Assembly: GCA_040752295.1 (NCBI GenBank)
Contig: JBFMFE010000044.1
Location: 1 to 6,925, forward strand
Source of the DNA: JBFMFE01 sp040752295
GTDB taxonomy: Bacteria > UBP15 > UBA6099 > JBFMBQ01
Direction: 5' to 3'
Length of the DNA stretch: 6,925 nt
In this document: piece after piece, positions 1 to 5,048 of the stretch
Layout: each line of letters opens with the position of its first letter
How positions within the stretch are numbered: position 1 is the first letter of the stretch
Translations under genes and position numbers: made by a program
The notes under the pieces: model-generated
Seen by the model: the letters and a program-made list of their open reading frames with translations, nothing else
What the model was told of the DNA's origin: nothing
Database searches by the model: none

Positions 1-99
1 GCTTGGATCGAAAACAATCATGAACTTGAGAAAATCATAGCTCTCATGCGGAATCTTTCACGACATGTTGCGCGCTGTGAGAAAATTGTGCGAAAATGA
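1..99 (+). CDS. Possible 3' end of an unidentified gene, cut by the left edge
   Basis: Frame 1 is open from the first base to a TGA at 97-99 and encodes 32 residues. The other two forward frames meet stops within about 40 bases. The peptide is charged and looks helical, with an EKI-ALM-NL pattern and a basic end (CEKIVRK). It has no motif I recognise. Third codon positions show no GC preference, unlike every other gene here, so this would be either an atypical (perhaps acquired) gene or a chance open stretch. An open run of this length is not rare by chance. No function is proposed, and the call is weak. Confidence 0.25.
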   Translation, partial: AWIENNHELEKIIALMRNLSRHVARCEKIVRK

Positions 100-158
100 T
101 GTCCGAGAAGTGCGGAAAGTAGGATGAATATCCAATGTGGAAGTAAAATACTCCCGTT

Positions 159-224
159 CCTGTCTGCCGCCTGCCTGTGCAATGCCTGCCCGTGCCGAGC
201 ACGTCAGACAGGCACGCAGACAGG
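159..224. repeat. Long imperfect palindrome with apical hairpin
   Basis: CCTGTCTGC (159-167) pairs perfectly with GCAGACAGG (216-224). After a small internal loop, GCCTG (169-173) pairs with CAGGC (209-213). After one C-A mismatch, CTG (175-177) pairs with CAG (205-207). At the top, CGTGC (191-195) and GCACG (199-203) form a separate 5-bp hairpin with a CGA loop. The sequence is rich in the words CCTGCC and TGCCTG and is far more GC-rich than the DNA around it. This pattern suggests a dispersed palindromic (REP- or MITE-like) element inserted in the spacer. Copies elsewhere cannot be seen from this window. Confidence 0.6.
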
Positions 225-313
225 TGGTCGTCACAGTCAGGCGAAATTTCAGATTGGAAATTTTAGATTCATCGTCCATCTTTTTCGATCATTATTTTAG
301 ATTCGTATTTCAT

Positions 314-337
314 GCCCGCTGCAAAGGCAGGAAGGGC
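314..337. repeat. Short inverted repeat (stem-loop) upstream of rpsF
   Basis: GCCC (314-317) pairs with GGGC (334-337). Inside it, CTGC (319-322) pairs with GCAG (327-330) around an AAAG loop. It shares the word GCAAAG with the inverted repeat at 433-466, and the GCAGG/CCTGC vocabulary with the palindrome at 159-224, so all three may belong to one repeat family. It lies upstream of the predicted promoter and would not be in the rpsF mRNA. No T-run follows, so it is not a good terminator. Confidence 0.4.
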
Positions 338-388
338 GCATCAACTTTCCCGCGGACCTTTGGACGATATCCAAAAGAATTTTTCAGG

Positions 389-417
389 TTGTTTTATTTC
401 CCGGTTATACATACAAT
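389..417 (+). promoter_or_regulatory. Predicted sigma-70-type promoter of the rpsF operon
   Basis: A TACAAT box (412-417) matches the -10 consensus at five of six bases. A weak TTGTTT (389-394) lies upstream with the ideal 17-base spacer. The surrounding 60 bases are AT-rich (about 32% GC). Transcription would begin near 424, giving a leader of roughly 70 nt that is largely occupied by the inverted repeat at 433-466. This is the only promoter-like site I see in the window. The -35 match is only three of six. Confidence 0.5.
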
Positions 418-432
418 AGTGAAAACCTTTCT

Positions 433-466
433 GCCCCACGCCGTCCGGCAGGCAAAGCAGTGGGGC
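433..466 (+). promoter_or_regulatory. Leader hairpin before rpsF; candidate S6:S18 autoregulatory site
   Basis: GCCCCAC (433-439) pairs perfectly with GTGGGGC (460-466), a 7-bp GC-rich stem. The 20-base interior can form a second short stem, GCC (440-442) with GGC (447-449) or with GGC (451-453), leaving an asymmetric loop on the 3' side. It ends ten bases before the ribosome binding site. In many bacteria the S6:S18 complex binds a hairpin with a conserved CCG in the rpsF leader and represses the operon. CCG triplets occur here at 441-443 and 445-447, but I cannot confirm the published consensus fold. It could instead be a dispersed palindrome like the two upstream. Confidence 0.4.
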
Positions 467-475
467 CGCCAGCCC

Positions 476-486
476 AAAGGGAGGTG
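476..486 (+). promoter_or_regulatory. Ribosome binding site fixing the TTG start of rpsF
   Basis: AAAGGGAGGTG is close to the ideal Shine-Dalgarno sequence and sits 6 bases before the TTG at 493. This placement, and the fact that S6 proteins begin with a short Met-Arg-x-Tyr strand, favour TTG 493 over the in-frame GTG at 460. That GTG lies inside the leader hairpin and has no binding site. Confidence 0.75.
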
Positions 487-492
487 CAACGC

Positions 493-780
493 TTGCGCAG
501 CTACGATCTGCTGTTCATAACCGACCCGAAGCTCACCGCCGAGGAACTCTCGGCACTCAACGAAAGAGTCGGCAGAATCATCGGAACCGACGGCTCGGAA
601 GAAATCAGCCGGGACGACTGGGGCGCCCGCCGCCTCGCCTACCCGGTGGGACACCTCAACGAGGGGCGATACACCCTCGTCAGGTTCAAATCCGACCCCT
701 CGAAAATCGCCGCCATGGAACGACAGCTCCGGCTCATCCAGAAGATCATTCGCTTCATAATCGTCCGACAGGAGGACTGA
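493..780 (+). CDS. rpsF: Small-subunit ribosomal protein S6
   Basis: The gene encodes 95 residues, the usual size for S6, a 30S subunit protein that pairs with S18 on the central domain of 16S rRNA (platform). The family pattern is clear. The N-terminal strand is RSYDLLFI (2-9). The core is WGARRLAYPV (43-52), followed by EGRYTLVRF (57-65). The end of the fold is RLIQKIIRFIIVR (80-92). The usual long acidic or basic C-terminal tail is absent, as only QED follows. The start is TTG, chosen from the strong ribosome binding site at 476-486. It is the first gene of the cluster, and ssb begins 5 nt after its stop. Its position directly behind a structured leader fits S6:S18 feedback control. Confidence 0.95.
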   Translation: MRSYDLLFITDPKLTAEELSALNERVGRIIGTDGSEEISRDDWGARRLAYPVGHLNEGRYTLVRFKSDPSKIAAMERQLRLIQKIIRFIIVRQED

Positions 781-785
781 TAACG

Positions 786-1235
786 ATGCTCAACAGAGTC
801 GTGCTCATCGGCCGCCTCACGGCTGACCCCGAAATACGATACACCGGCTCGGGAATTCCCAAGCTGAACTTCACGCTCGCCGTGGACCGCCCGTTCCAGA
901 GCGCCAAGGGTGATAAACAGACGGACTTCATCCCGATCATCGCCTGGCGGAAACTCGCCGAGGTGTGCAAGGAATACCTGAGCAAGGGAAAACTCGTCGC
1001 GGTGGACGGCAGGCTCCAGATCCGCTCGTGGGAAAACCCGCAGGGAGAACGCCGCAGGATAGCGGAGGTGGTCGCCGAAGACGTGAGGTTTCTCGAAAAA
1101 ATGACGGCGCAGGGGCACCCCACCGAATCCCCCCCGCCCCCAGGGAAAAAACCCGCGCCCGGCGACGAAGCGGTGGACGACCTCGACGAGGAACTGGGGT
1201 TTGTGGATGAGGACCCGCTGAAGGAGGAAATCTGA
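786..1235 (+). CDS. ssb: Single-stranded DNA-binding protein SSB
   Basis: SSB coats single-stranded DNA during replication and repair, usually as a homotetramer of OB folds. The 149-residue product has a typical OB domain at about 1-105: NRVVLIGRLTADPEIRYT (3-20), LNFTLAVDR (27-35), DFIPIIAWRKLAE (47-59), YLSKGKLVAVDGRLQIRSWE (64-83), with VRFLEK closing the fold. A flexible tail follows, with a proline run (116-119) and then an acidic stretch from 127. The usual C-terminal tip, an acidic run ending in Pro-Phe that docks partner proteins, is not present. The chain ends in DEDPLKEEI, with an EELGF segment ten residues earlier. AGGAGG at 770-775 precedes the ATG by 10 nt. The stop overlaps the rpsR start by one base, so the two are probably translationally coupled. 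Confidence 0.96.
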   Translation: MLNRVVLIGRLTADPEIRYTGSGIPKLNFTLAVDRPFQSAKGDKQTDFIPIIAWRKLAEVCKEYLSKGKLVAVDGRLQIRSWENPQGERRRIAEVVAEDVRFLEKMTAQGHPTESPPPPGKKPAPGDEAVDDLDEELGFVDEDPLKEEI

Positions 1236-1504
1236 TGGGCAGACACCCCGCGAAAAGGGACTCAAGAAAATCCGGTGGAAAAGGTTTCTTCCCGAGAAAA
1301 TCCAGAAAAGCATGCGAATTCTGCATTGACAGGGGGCTGAAGCCCGACTACAAGAACGTGCAGCTGCTCAATAAGTACGTGAGCGACAGGGGAAAAATAA
1401 AACCGCGGAGGATGACCGGCTGCTGCGCCAGGCACCAGCGTAAAGTCACGATCGCGATCAAGAGGGCGCGGGAAATCGCCCTTATACCATACGCGGCGGA
1501 CTGA
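1235..1504 (+). CDS. rpsR: Small-subunit ribosomal protein S18
   Basis: S18 is the S6 partner in the 30S platform. The 89-residue product carries the family core PDYKNVQLLNKYVSDRGKI (37-55), then the PRRMTG turn, then CCARHQRKVTIAIKRAREIALIPY to near the end. The basic N-terminal extension (1-25) is typical. Cys27, Cys30, Cys64 and His67 form a C-x2-C...C-x2-H set, the zinc-binding form of S18. Some bacteria carry paralogues without these residues under zinc limitation, and none is seen here. Cys63 is an extra cysteine. The ATG shares its A with the ssb stop (TGATG). The binding site GGAGG at 1223-1227 lies inside the last codons of ssb. Confidence 0.96.
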   Translation: MGRHPAKRDSRKSGGKGFFPRKSRKACEFCIDRGLKPDYKNVQLLNKYVSDRGKIKPRRMTGCCARHQRKVTIAIKRAREIALIPYAAD

Positions 1505-1531
1505 CGGCGCACAAACCGCGCGCCCGCGCCG
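1505..1531 (+). other. Stem-loop immediately after the rpsR stop
   Basis: CGGCGC (1505-1510) pairs perfectly with GCGCCG (1526-1531) around a 15-base loop, starting on the base after the stop codon. No T-run follows, so it is not a canonical intrinsic terminator. It may stabilise or process the mRNA 3' to rpsR. It could also be a chance structure in GC-rich DNA. Confidence 0.35.
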
Positions 1532-1568
1532 AAACGGATACCGGCGGACGGCTCTCCTTTCCGGCGAA

Positions 1569-1588
1569 CGCCCCCGGTCCGGGCGGCG
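1569..1588 (+). other. GC-rich stem-loop in the rpsR-rplI spacer
   Basis: CGCC plus CCCG (1569-1576) pairs with CGGG (1580-1583) and GGCG (1585-1588). This makes eight pairs with a one-base bulge (C1584) and a GTC loop. It lies in the middle of the 147-base gap between rpsR and rplI, with no T-run behind it. The rest of that gap shows no gene. A GGTTCGAAC word at 1615-1623 resembles a tRNA T-loop, but its flanks cannot form the stem. Confidence 0.35.
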
Positions 1589-1651
1589 GCTGGAGCGAAC
1601 GGCTGGTCTCCGGGGTTCGAACACCGCTGAAATCAAAGGGGGAACTCACAG

Positions 1652-2137
1652 GTGAAAGTCATTCTGCGCGAAGACGTTGAAAGCCTCGGACGATCGGGGG
1701 AAATCAAGGACGTCAGAAACGGGTACGCGCGAAATTACCTTATCCCGAGGGGACTGGCGGACGCCGCGACACCGGGGAACCTGAAAGCGCTCGAACAACG
1801 GCGCGAGACCCGTCAGCGCAGGGAGGCGCGCCTGGAAAGGAGACTGGAACAGCTCTCGTCCGAACTCGAAAGCGCCACCGTCCGCATCACCGCGAAAGCC
1901 GGCGAGGACGGCAAACTGTACGGTTCCGTCACATCTCAACAGATCGCCTCATCGCTCTCCGGGCAGTTCGGCATCGAGATTGACAGGCGCAGGATCGTCA
2001 TCGAAGACCCGCTCAAGAACCTCGGGGTCCACTCCGTACTCCTCAAGTTCTCATCCGGCAGAGACGTGACGATCAGGGTGGAAGTGCTCGAGGAAGAAAA
2101 GCGGGAGGAAGAAACGGGCGCGGAAGAGACCCCCTGA
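1652..2137 (+). CDS. rplI: Large-subunit ribosomal protein L9
   Basis: L9 binds 23S rRNA near the L1 stalk with its N-terminal domain and reaches outward with a long helix and a C-terminal domain. The N-terminal domain (1-40) fits the family signature completely, with Gly13, Gly16, Val21, GY (24-25), NYL (28-30), Gly34, Ala36 and Thr40. A charged connecting helix rich in Arg and Glu runs from about 42 to 75. The C-terminal domain includes KLYGSVTSQQIA (88-99), IEIDRRRIVIEDPLKNLG (108-125) and a final RDVTIRVEVLEE strand. At 161 residues it is somewhat longer than the usual 148 or so because of an acidic tail (147-161). The start is GTG, placed by GGGGGA at 1638-1643, 8 nt upstream, and by the conserved MKVILRE opening. 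Confidence 0.96.
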   Translation: MKVILREDVESLGRSGEIKDVRNGYARNYLIPRGLADAATPGNLKALEQRRETRQRREARLERRLEQLSSELESATVRITAKAGEDGKLYGSVTSQQIASSLSGQFGIEIDRRRIVIEDPLKNLGVHSVLLKFSSGRDVTIRVEVLEEEKREEETGAEETP

Positions 2138-2172
2138 GGCATCCGGCAGGGACGCCCGCGCACGGACGCGAC

Positions 2173-2178
2173 GGAGGA
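2173..2178 (+). promoter_or_regulatory. Ribosome binding site supporting the TTG start of dnaB
   Basis: GGAGGA ends 10 bases before TTG 2189. The next in-frame ATG (2210) would also leave an intact helicase but has no comparable site at a usual distance, so TTG is preferred. The choice changes only the first seven residues, which are poorly conserved in the family. Confidence 0.6.
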
Positions 2179-2188
2179 GCGAGCGGTC

Positions 2189-3565
2189 TTGGCCGACGAA
2201 ACCGAAACAATGAAGGTGCCGCCCAGCAGCCTCGAGGCGGAGCAGTCCGTCCTCGGCTCGATGATCCTCGACAGGGACCAGATCGCCATCGTGGTGGAGA
2301 TGATCGGCAAGGAACACTTCTACAAGGAATCCAACGGGCGGATATTCGAGGCGATCGTCGAACTGTTCGAGAAAGGCGAACCCGTGGACATCGTCACGCT
2401 CATCGAGTCGCTGAGCGCCTCGGGCATTCTCGAAAAAATCGGCGGCGCGGCGTACATCACCTCCCTTATCGAAACCGTCCCCACTCCCTCCAACGCCAGA
2501 ACGTACGCCAGGATCGTCGAGGAAAAGGCGATCCTCAGACAGTTAATCCAGGCGGGAAACAAGATCGTCAACTGGGGCTACCAGTGCGACGGCGAGGTGG
2601 ACGAAATCGTCTCCGTCGCGGAAAAAACCGTCTACGACGTTGCCCACAAGCGGGCGTTCTCACAGATAATACACATCCGCGACGCCGTCAAAAAAACCTA
2701 CGAACTTCTCGACCAGCGCTACAAGGACAGGGGAATCGTCAGCGGTCTCCCCACCGGGTTCGCCGACCTCGACCAGCTCACCTCCGGGTTCCACCCGTCC
2801 GACTTCATCGTCCTCGCCGCGCGCCCTTCCATGGGCAAGACAAGCCTCGGGCTGAACGTCGCGCAGTTTCTCGCTATCGAGGAATCGAAGCCCGTCGGCA
2901 TCGTCACCCTCGAAATGTCCGCGGCCCAGCTCGTGACTCGCATGTTGTGCTCCATCGCCAGGGTTGACGCCTCTTCCATGCGCAAAGGCTTCCTCATGGA
3001 AAAGGACTGGGAAAGAATCGCCCACGGAATGGACGTGCTCTCAAAGGCGCCCATTTTCATCGTTGACACCCCCGGAATAACCACACTCGAACTGCGCGCC
3101 AAGGCGCGCCGGATGCAGATGGAGCACGGCGTCGAGTTCATACTCGTTGACTACCTCCAGCTCCTCTCTTCACGGCAAAGGCGCGACAGCAAGGTCCAGG
3201 AGGTCTCCGACATCTCGCGCGACCTCAAGCTCATCGCACGCGAACTCAATATCCCCGTCCTCGTCATCTCACAGCTCTCGAGAGCGGTGGAGCAGCGCCA
3301 GGAAAAACGACCCCAGCTCTCCGACCTGCGCGAATCCGGCGCCATCGAGCAGGACGCCGACGTGGTGATCTTCATCTACCGCAAGCACTACTACGACCAG
3401 CTGCTGAAGGACGACGATGAGGAACCGGAAACCCAGAAGGAGGACGTCGCCGAAATCAGCGTCGCCAAACAGAGAAGCGGACCCACCGGCAGAATCAGGC
3501 TCACCTTCCTCAGGCAGTACACAAGGTTCGAAAGCTACGAGGGTCTCGCTGAATCCTACGATTGA
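2189..3565 (+). CDS. dnaB: Replicative DNA helicase DnaB
   Basis: DnaB is the hexameric ATP-driven helicase that unwinds DNA ahead of the replisome. The 458-residue product has full family length. The N-terminal domain (about 10-160) opens with PPSSLEAEQSVLGSMI. The RecA-like C-terminal domain follows TGFADLDQLTSGFHPSD (189-205). Walker A is ARPSMGKTS (211-219, Lys217). Walker B is FILVDYLQLL (317-326, Asp321). The DNA-binding/H4 region includes SQLSR (361-365) and LSDLRESGAIEQDAD (377-391). KQRSGPTG (427-434) contains the residues that act across the subunit interface on the neighbouring ATP. A short acidic insert (407-419) before that motif is a little longer than in common homologues. No intein interrupts the motifs. 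The start is TTG. Clustering behind rplI is common in bacteria. Confidence 0.97.
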   Translation: MADETETMKVPPSSLEAEQSVLGSMILDRDQIAIVVEMIGKEHFYKESNGRIFEAIVELFEKGEPVDIVTLIESLSASGILEKIGGAAYITSLIETVPTPSNARTYARIVEEKAILRQLIQAGNKIVNWGYQCDGEVDEIVSVAEKTVYDVAHKRAFSQIIHIRDAVKKTYELLDQRYKDRGIVSGLPTGFADLDQLTSGFHPSDFIVLAARPSMGKTSLGLNVAQFLAIEESKPVGIVTLEMSAAQLVTRMLCSIARVDASSMRKGFLMEKDWERIAHGMDVLSKAPIFIVDTPGITTLELRAKARRMQMEHGVEFILVDYLQLLSSRQRRDSKVQEVSDISRDLKLIARELNIPVLVISQLSRAVEQRQEKRPQLSDLRESGAIEQDADVVIFIYRKHYYDQLLKDDDEEPETQKEDVAEISVAKQRSGPTGRIRLTFLRQYTRFESYEGLAESYD

Positions 3566-3570
3566 AGCGC

Positions 3571-3636
3571 GCGCCGGGCTGGAAAGGAACCGGCGCAGGC
3601 AGACCCCCTGCCCGCCGGAGGCGCGGCGGCGGCGCC
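3571..3636 (+). other. Three tandem stem-loops in the dnaB-purD spacer
   Basis: Five bases after the dnaB stop, GCGCCGG (3571-3577) pairs perfectly with CCGGCGC (3590-3596) around a 12-base loop. GGCAG (3598-3602) then pairs with CTGCC (3608-3612), and GGCGC (3620-3624) pairs with GCGCC (3632-3636). None is followed by a T-run. They fill most of the 107-base gap before purD. Possible roles are mRNA processing, 3'-end protection or partial (possibly factor-assisted) termination. GC-rich DNA produces such pairings readily, so function is unproven. Confidence 0.4.
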
Positions 3637-3672
3637 CGACCGCAAAACGGGAATGCGAACGGACCCGCGGAA

Positions 3673-4950
3673 ATGAAAATCCTCGTGATCGGCGGAGGCG
3701 GGAGGGAACACGCCCTCTGCTGGAAACTGCGCCTCTGCCCGGACGTGAGCGAGGTCTTCTGCGCCCCGGGCAACGCCGGGACGGCGCGCCACGCCCGATG
3801 CGTCTCCGTGGGCGCCGACGACCTGCGTTCCCTCGCCGACTTCGCCGAGAATAACGGCGTCTCCCTCTCCATCGTCGGACCCGAAGCGCCCCTCACGCTC
3901 GGCATCGAGGGCGTTTTCCGCGACAGGGGACTGACGCTCTTCGGTCCCTCGCGTGAAGCGGCGCGCCTCGAAGGCAGCAAGGTCTTCGCCAAGGAATTCA
4001 TGAAGCGGTGGAACATTCCCACCGCCGGCTTCAGCGTCTTCGATTCCCTCGCCGGGGCGCTCGAACACCTCAAAAACGTCCCGTACCCGAGGGTCGTGAA
4101 AGCCGACGGTCTGGCGGCGGGCAAAGGCGTGCTCGTCGCCGCCACAAGAGCCGAAGCCGGGGAATTCCTGCACAACGTCATGCGCAAAAAGGTCTTCGGC
4201 GAATCCGGAAACCGCGTGATCATCGAGGAATGCCTCGAAGGCGAGGAAGCCTCCATCCTCGCGGTAACCGACGGCAGCCGGCTCGCCGTCCTCCCCCCAT
4301 CGCAGGACCACAAACGCGCCCTCGACGGCGACGCGGGCGCCAACACGGGCGGAATGGGCGCCTACTCCCCGGTCTCTTCCATCACCCCGGAAACAGCCGC
4401 CGAGATCACGCGGACCGTACTCGAACCCGTCGTCCGCGGCATGGCGGAGGACGGAACTCCCTACCGGGGCGTGCTTTACGCCGGGCTGATGCTCACGCGC
4501 GAGGGACCGAAGGTGCTCGAATTCAACGTCAGATTCGGCGACCCGGAGACGCAGGCGGTCCTGCCCCTCGTTGACGGCGACCTCGCCGCCCTGTGCCTCG
4601 GCGCGGCGCGGGGCGACATCGAGGGAGCGCGCGTGGAACGCGCTCCGGGCGCCGCGCTCTGCGTCGTGATGGCGTCCGGCGGGTACCCCGGAGACTACCG
4701 GAAAGGCAAGGAAATCACCGGGCTGGAACAGGCAGAAAGCTGGGAAGGCGTCGCGGTCTTCCACGCCGGCACGAAGGAGGAAAACGGCAGGGTCGTTACT
4801 TCCGGCGGACGCGTCCTCGGCGTCACGGCGACTGGAAAAAACTTCGCGGAAGCGCGCGAAAGGGCATACGCCGCCGTGGAACTGATAAAATTCGAGGGCG
4901 CCCATTACCGGCGCGACATCGGCAGCCGCGAACTCGAACGGTCGGGCTGA
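3673..4950 (+). CDS. purD: Phosphoribosylamine-glycine ligase (GAR synthetase)
   Basis: PurD joins glycine to 5-phosphoribosylamine using ATP, the second step of de novo purine synthesis in the cytosol. The 425-residue product matches the family's usual length and has the ATP-grasp layout. The N-terminal domain opens with ILVIGGGGREHAL (3-15) and contains VGPEAPL (68-74). The ATP-binding domain has KADGLAAGKGV (143-153) and the signature DHKRALDGDAGANTGGMGAY (212-231). The metal-binding segment is LEFNVRFGDPETQ (282-294). The C-terminal domain follows to SRELERSG. The ATG is chosen because the conserved fold begins there. An in-frame TTG at 3562 would add 37 low-complexity, Arg/Gly-rich residues with no family counterpart. 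The ribosome binding site is poor. PurD consumes glycine, linking it to the serine genes downstream. Confidence 0.96.
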   Translation: MKILVIGGGGREHALCWKLRLCPDVSEVFCAPGNAGTARHARCVSVGADDLRSLADFAENNGVSLSIVGPEAPLTLGIEGVFRDRGLTLFGPSREAARLEGSKVFAKEFMKRWNIPTAGFSVFDSLAGALEHLKNVPYPRVVKADGLAAGKGVLVAATRAEAGEFLHNVMRKKVFGESGNRVIIEECLEGEEASILAVTDGSRLAVLPPSQDHKRALDGDAGANTGGMGAYSPVSSITPETAAEITRTVLEPVVRGMAEDGTPYRGVLYAGLMLTREGPKVLEFNVRFGDPETQAVLPLVDGDLAALCLGAARGDIEGARVERAPGAALCVVMASGGYPGDYRKGKEITGLEQAESWEGVAVFHAGTKEENGRVVTSGGRVLGVTATGKNFAEARERAYAAVELIKFEGAHYRRDIGSRELERSG

Positions 4951-4963
4951 CGCCACGTTAAAA

Positions 4964-5004
4964 CCCGAACCGGGCAGGGGCAAAAACCCCGGGAAACCGC
5001 CCGG
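4964..5004 (+). other. Competing stem-loops in the purD-aminotransferase spacer
   Basis: An outer stem pairs CCGGGC (4970-4975) with GCCCGG (4999-5004). Inside it, GGGG (4977-4980) pairs with CCCC (4987-4990) around CAAAAA. An alternative small hairpin, CCCG (4964-4967) with CGGG (4971-4974), uses some of the same bases and excludes the outer stem. The sequence after 5004 is AAAAAC, not a T-run, so it is not a standard terminator. The mutually exclusive pairings resemble an attenuator in form only. No leader peptide or T-run supports that reading. Confidence 0.35.
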
Positions 5005-5048
5005 AAAAACATCGCCGCAGTCTTCACGACGGGGCGAGTGGTGACGAC

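Larger units (their letters stand above)
100..388. other. AT-rich non-coding region upstream of the rpsF promoter
   Basis: No convincing gene lies here. Open frames on both strands run through the palindromes and lack ribosome binding sites or recognisable products. Parts are very AT-rich: bases 241-300 are about 30% GC, against about 63% in a sampled line of purD. The stretch holds two inverted repeats (159-224 and 314-337) and a 10-base direct repeat, TTTTAGATTC, at 261-270 and 295-304. It is best read as an intergenic spacer with repeat insertions. Confidence 0.6.

Noticed and set aside
58..279. A 73-codon minus-strand open frame in the left spacer
   Set aside because: Much of it is the translated palindrome at 159-224. 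I see no ribosome binding site or family motif.
261..304. A direct repeat TTTTAGATTC (261-270 and 295-304) as a possible CRISPR or iteron start
   Set aside because: There are only two 10-base copies in AT-rich DNA with no third unit, so chance or simple duplication is enough.
460..492. An upstream GTG start for rpsF adding 11 residues
   Set aside because: It lies inside the leader hairpin with no ribosome binding site, while TTG 493 has a near-ideal one and matches the family N-terminus.
137..520. A 127-codon plus-strand open frame running through the leader into rpsF
   Set aside because: It reads through the palindromes, promoter and rpsF start in a different frame from S6, and its product has no recognisable feature.
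1600..1632. A tRNA-like T-loop word (GGTTCGAAC) in the rpsR-rplI spacer
   Set aside because: The base after the loop is A instead of the required C, the arm cannot pair, and no acceptor, D or anticodon arm is present.
3562..3672. An upstream TTG start for purD overlapping the dnaB stop
   Set aside because: It would add 37 Arg/Gly/Pro-rich residues unlike any PurD, translated from the hairpin spacer, with no good ribosome binding site.
3556..4983. A 475-codon open frame on the minus strand covering purD
   Set aside because: It is a shadow of purD: the sense strand shows every ATP-grasp motif, and the antisense product is low-complexity with no recognisable fold. GC-rich codon bias opens such frames.
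4964..5010. An intrinsic terminator after purD
   Set aside because: The hairpin is followed by A residues rather than a T-run on the plus strand. On the minus strand only a short TTTT follows at a distance, and no convergent gene exists.
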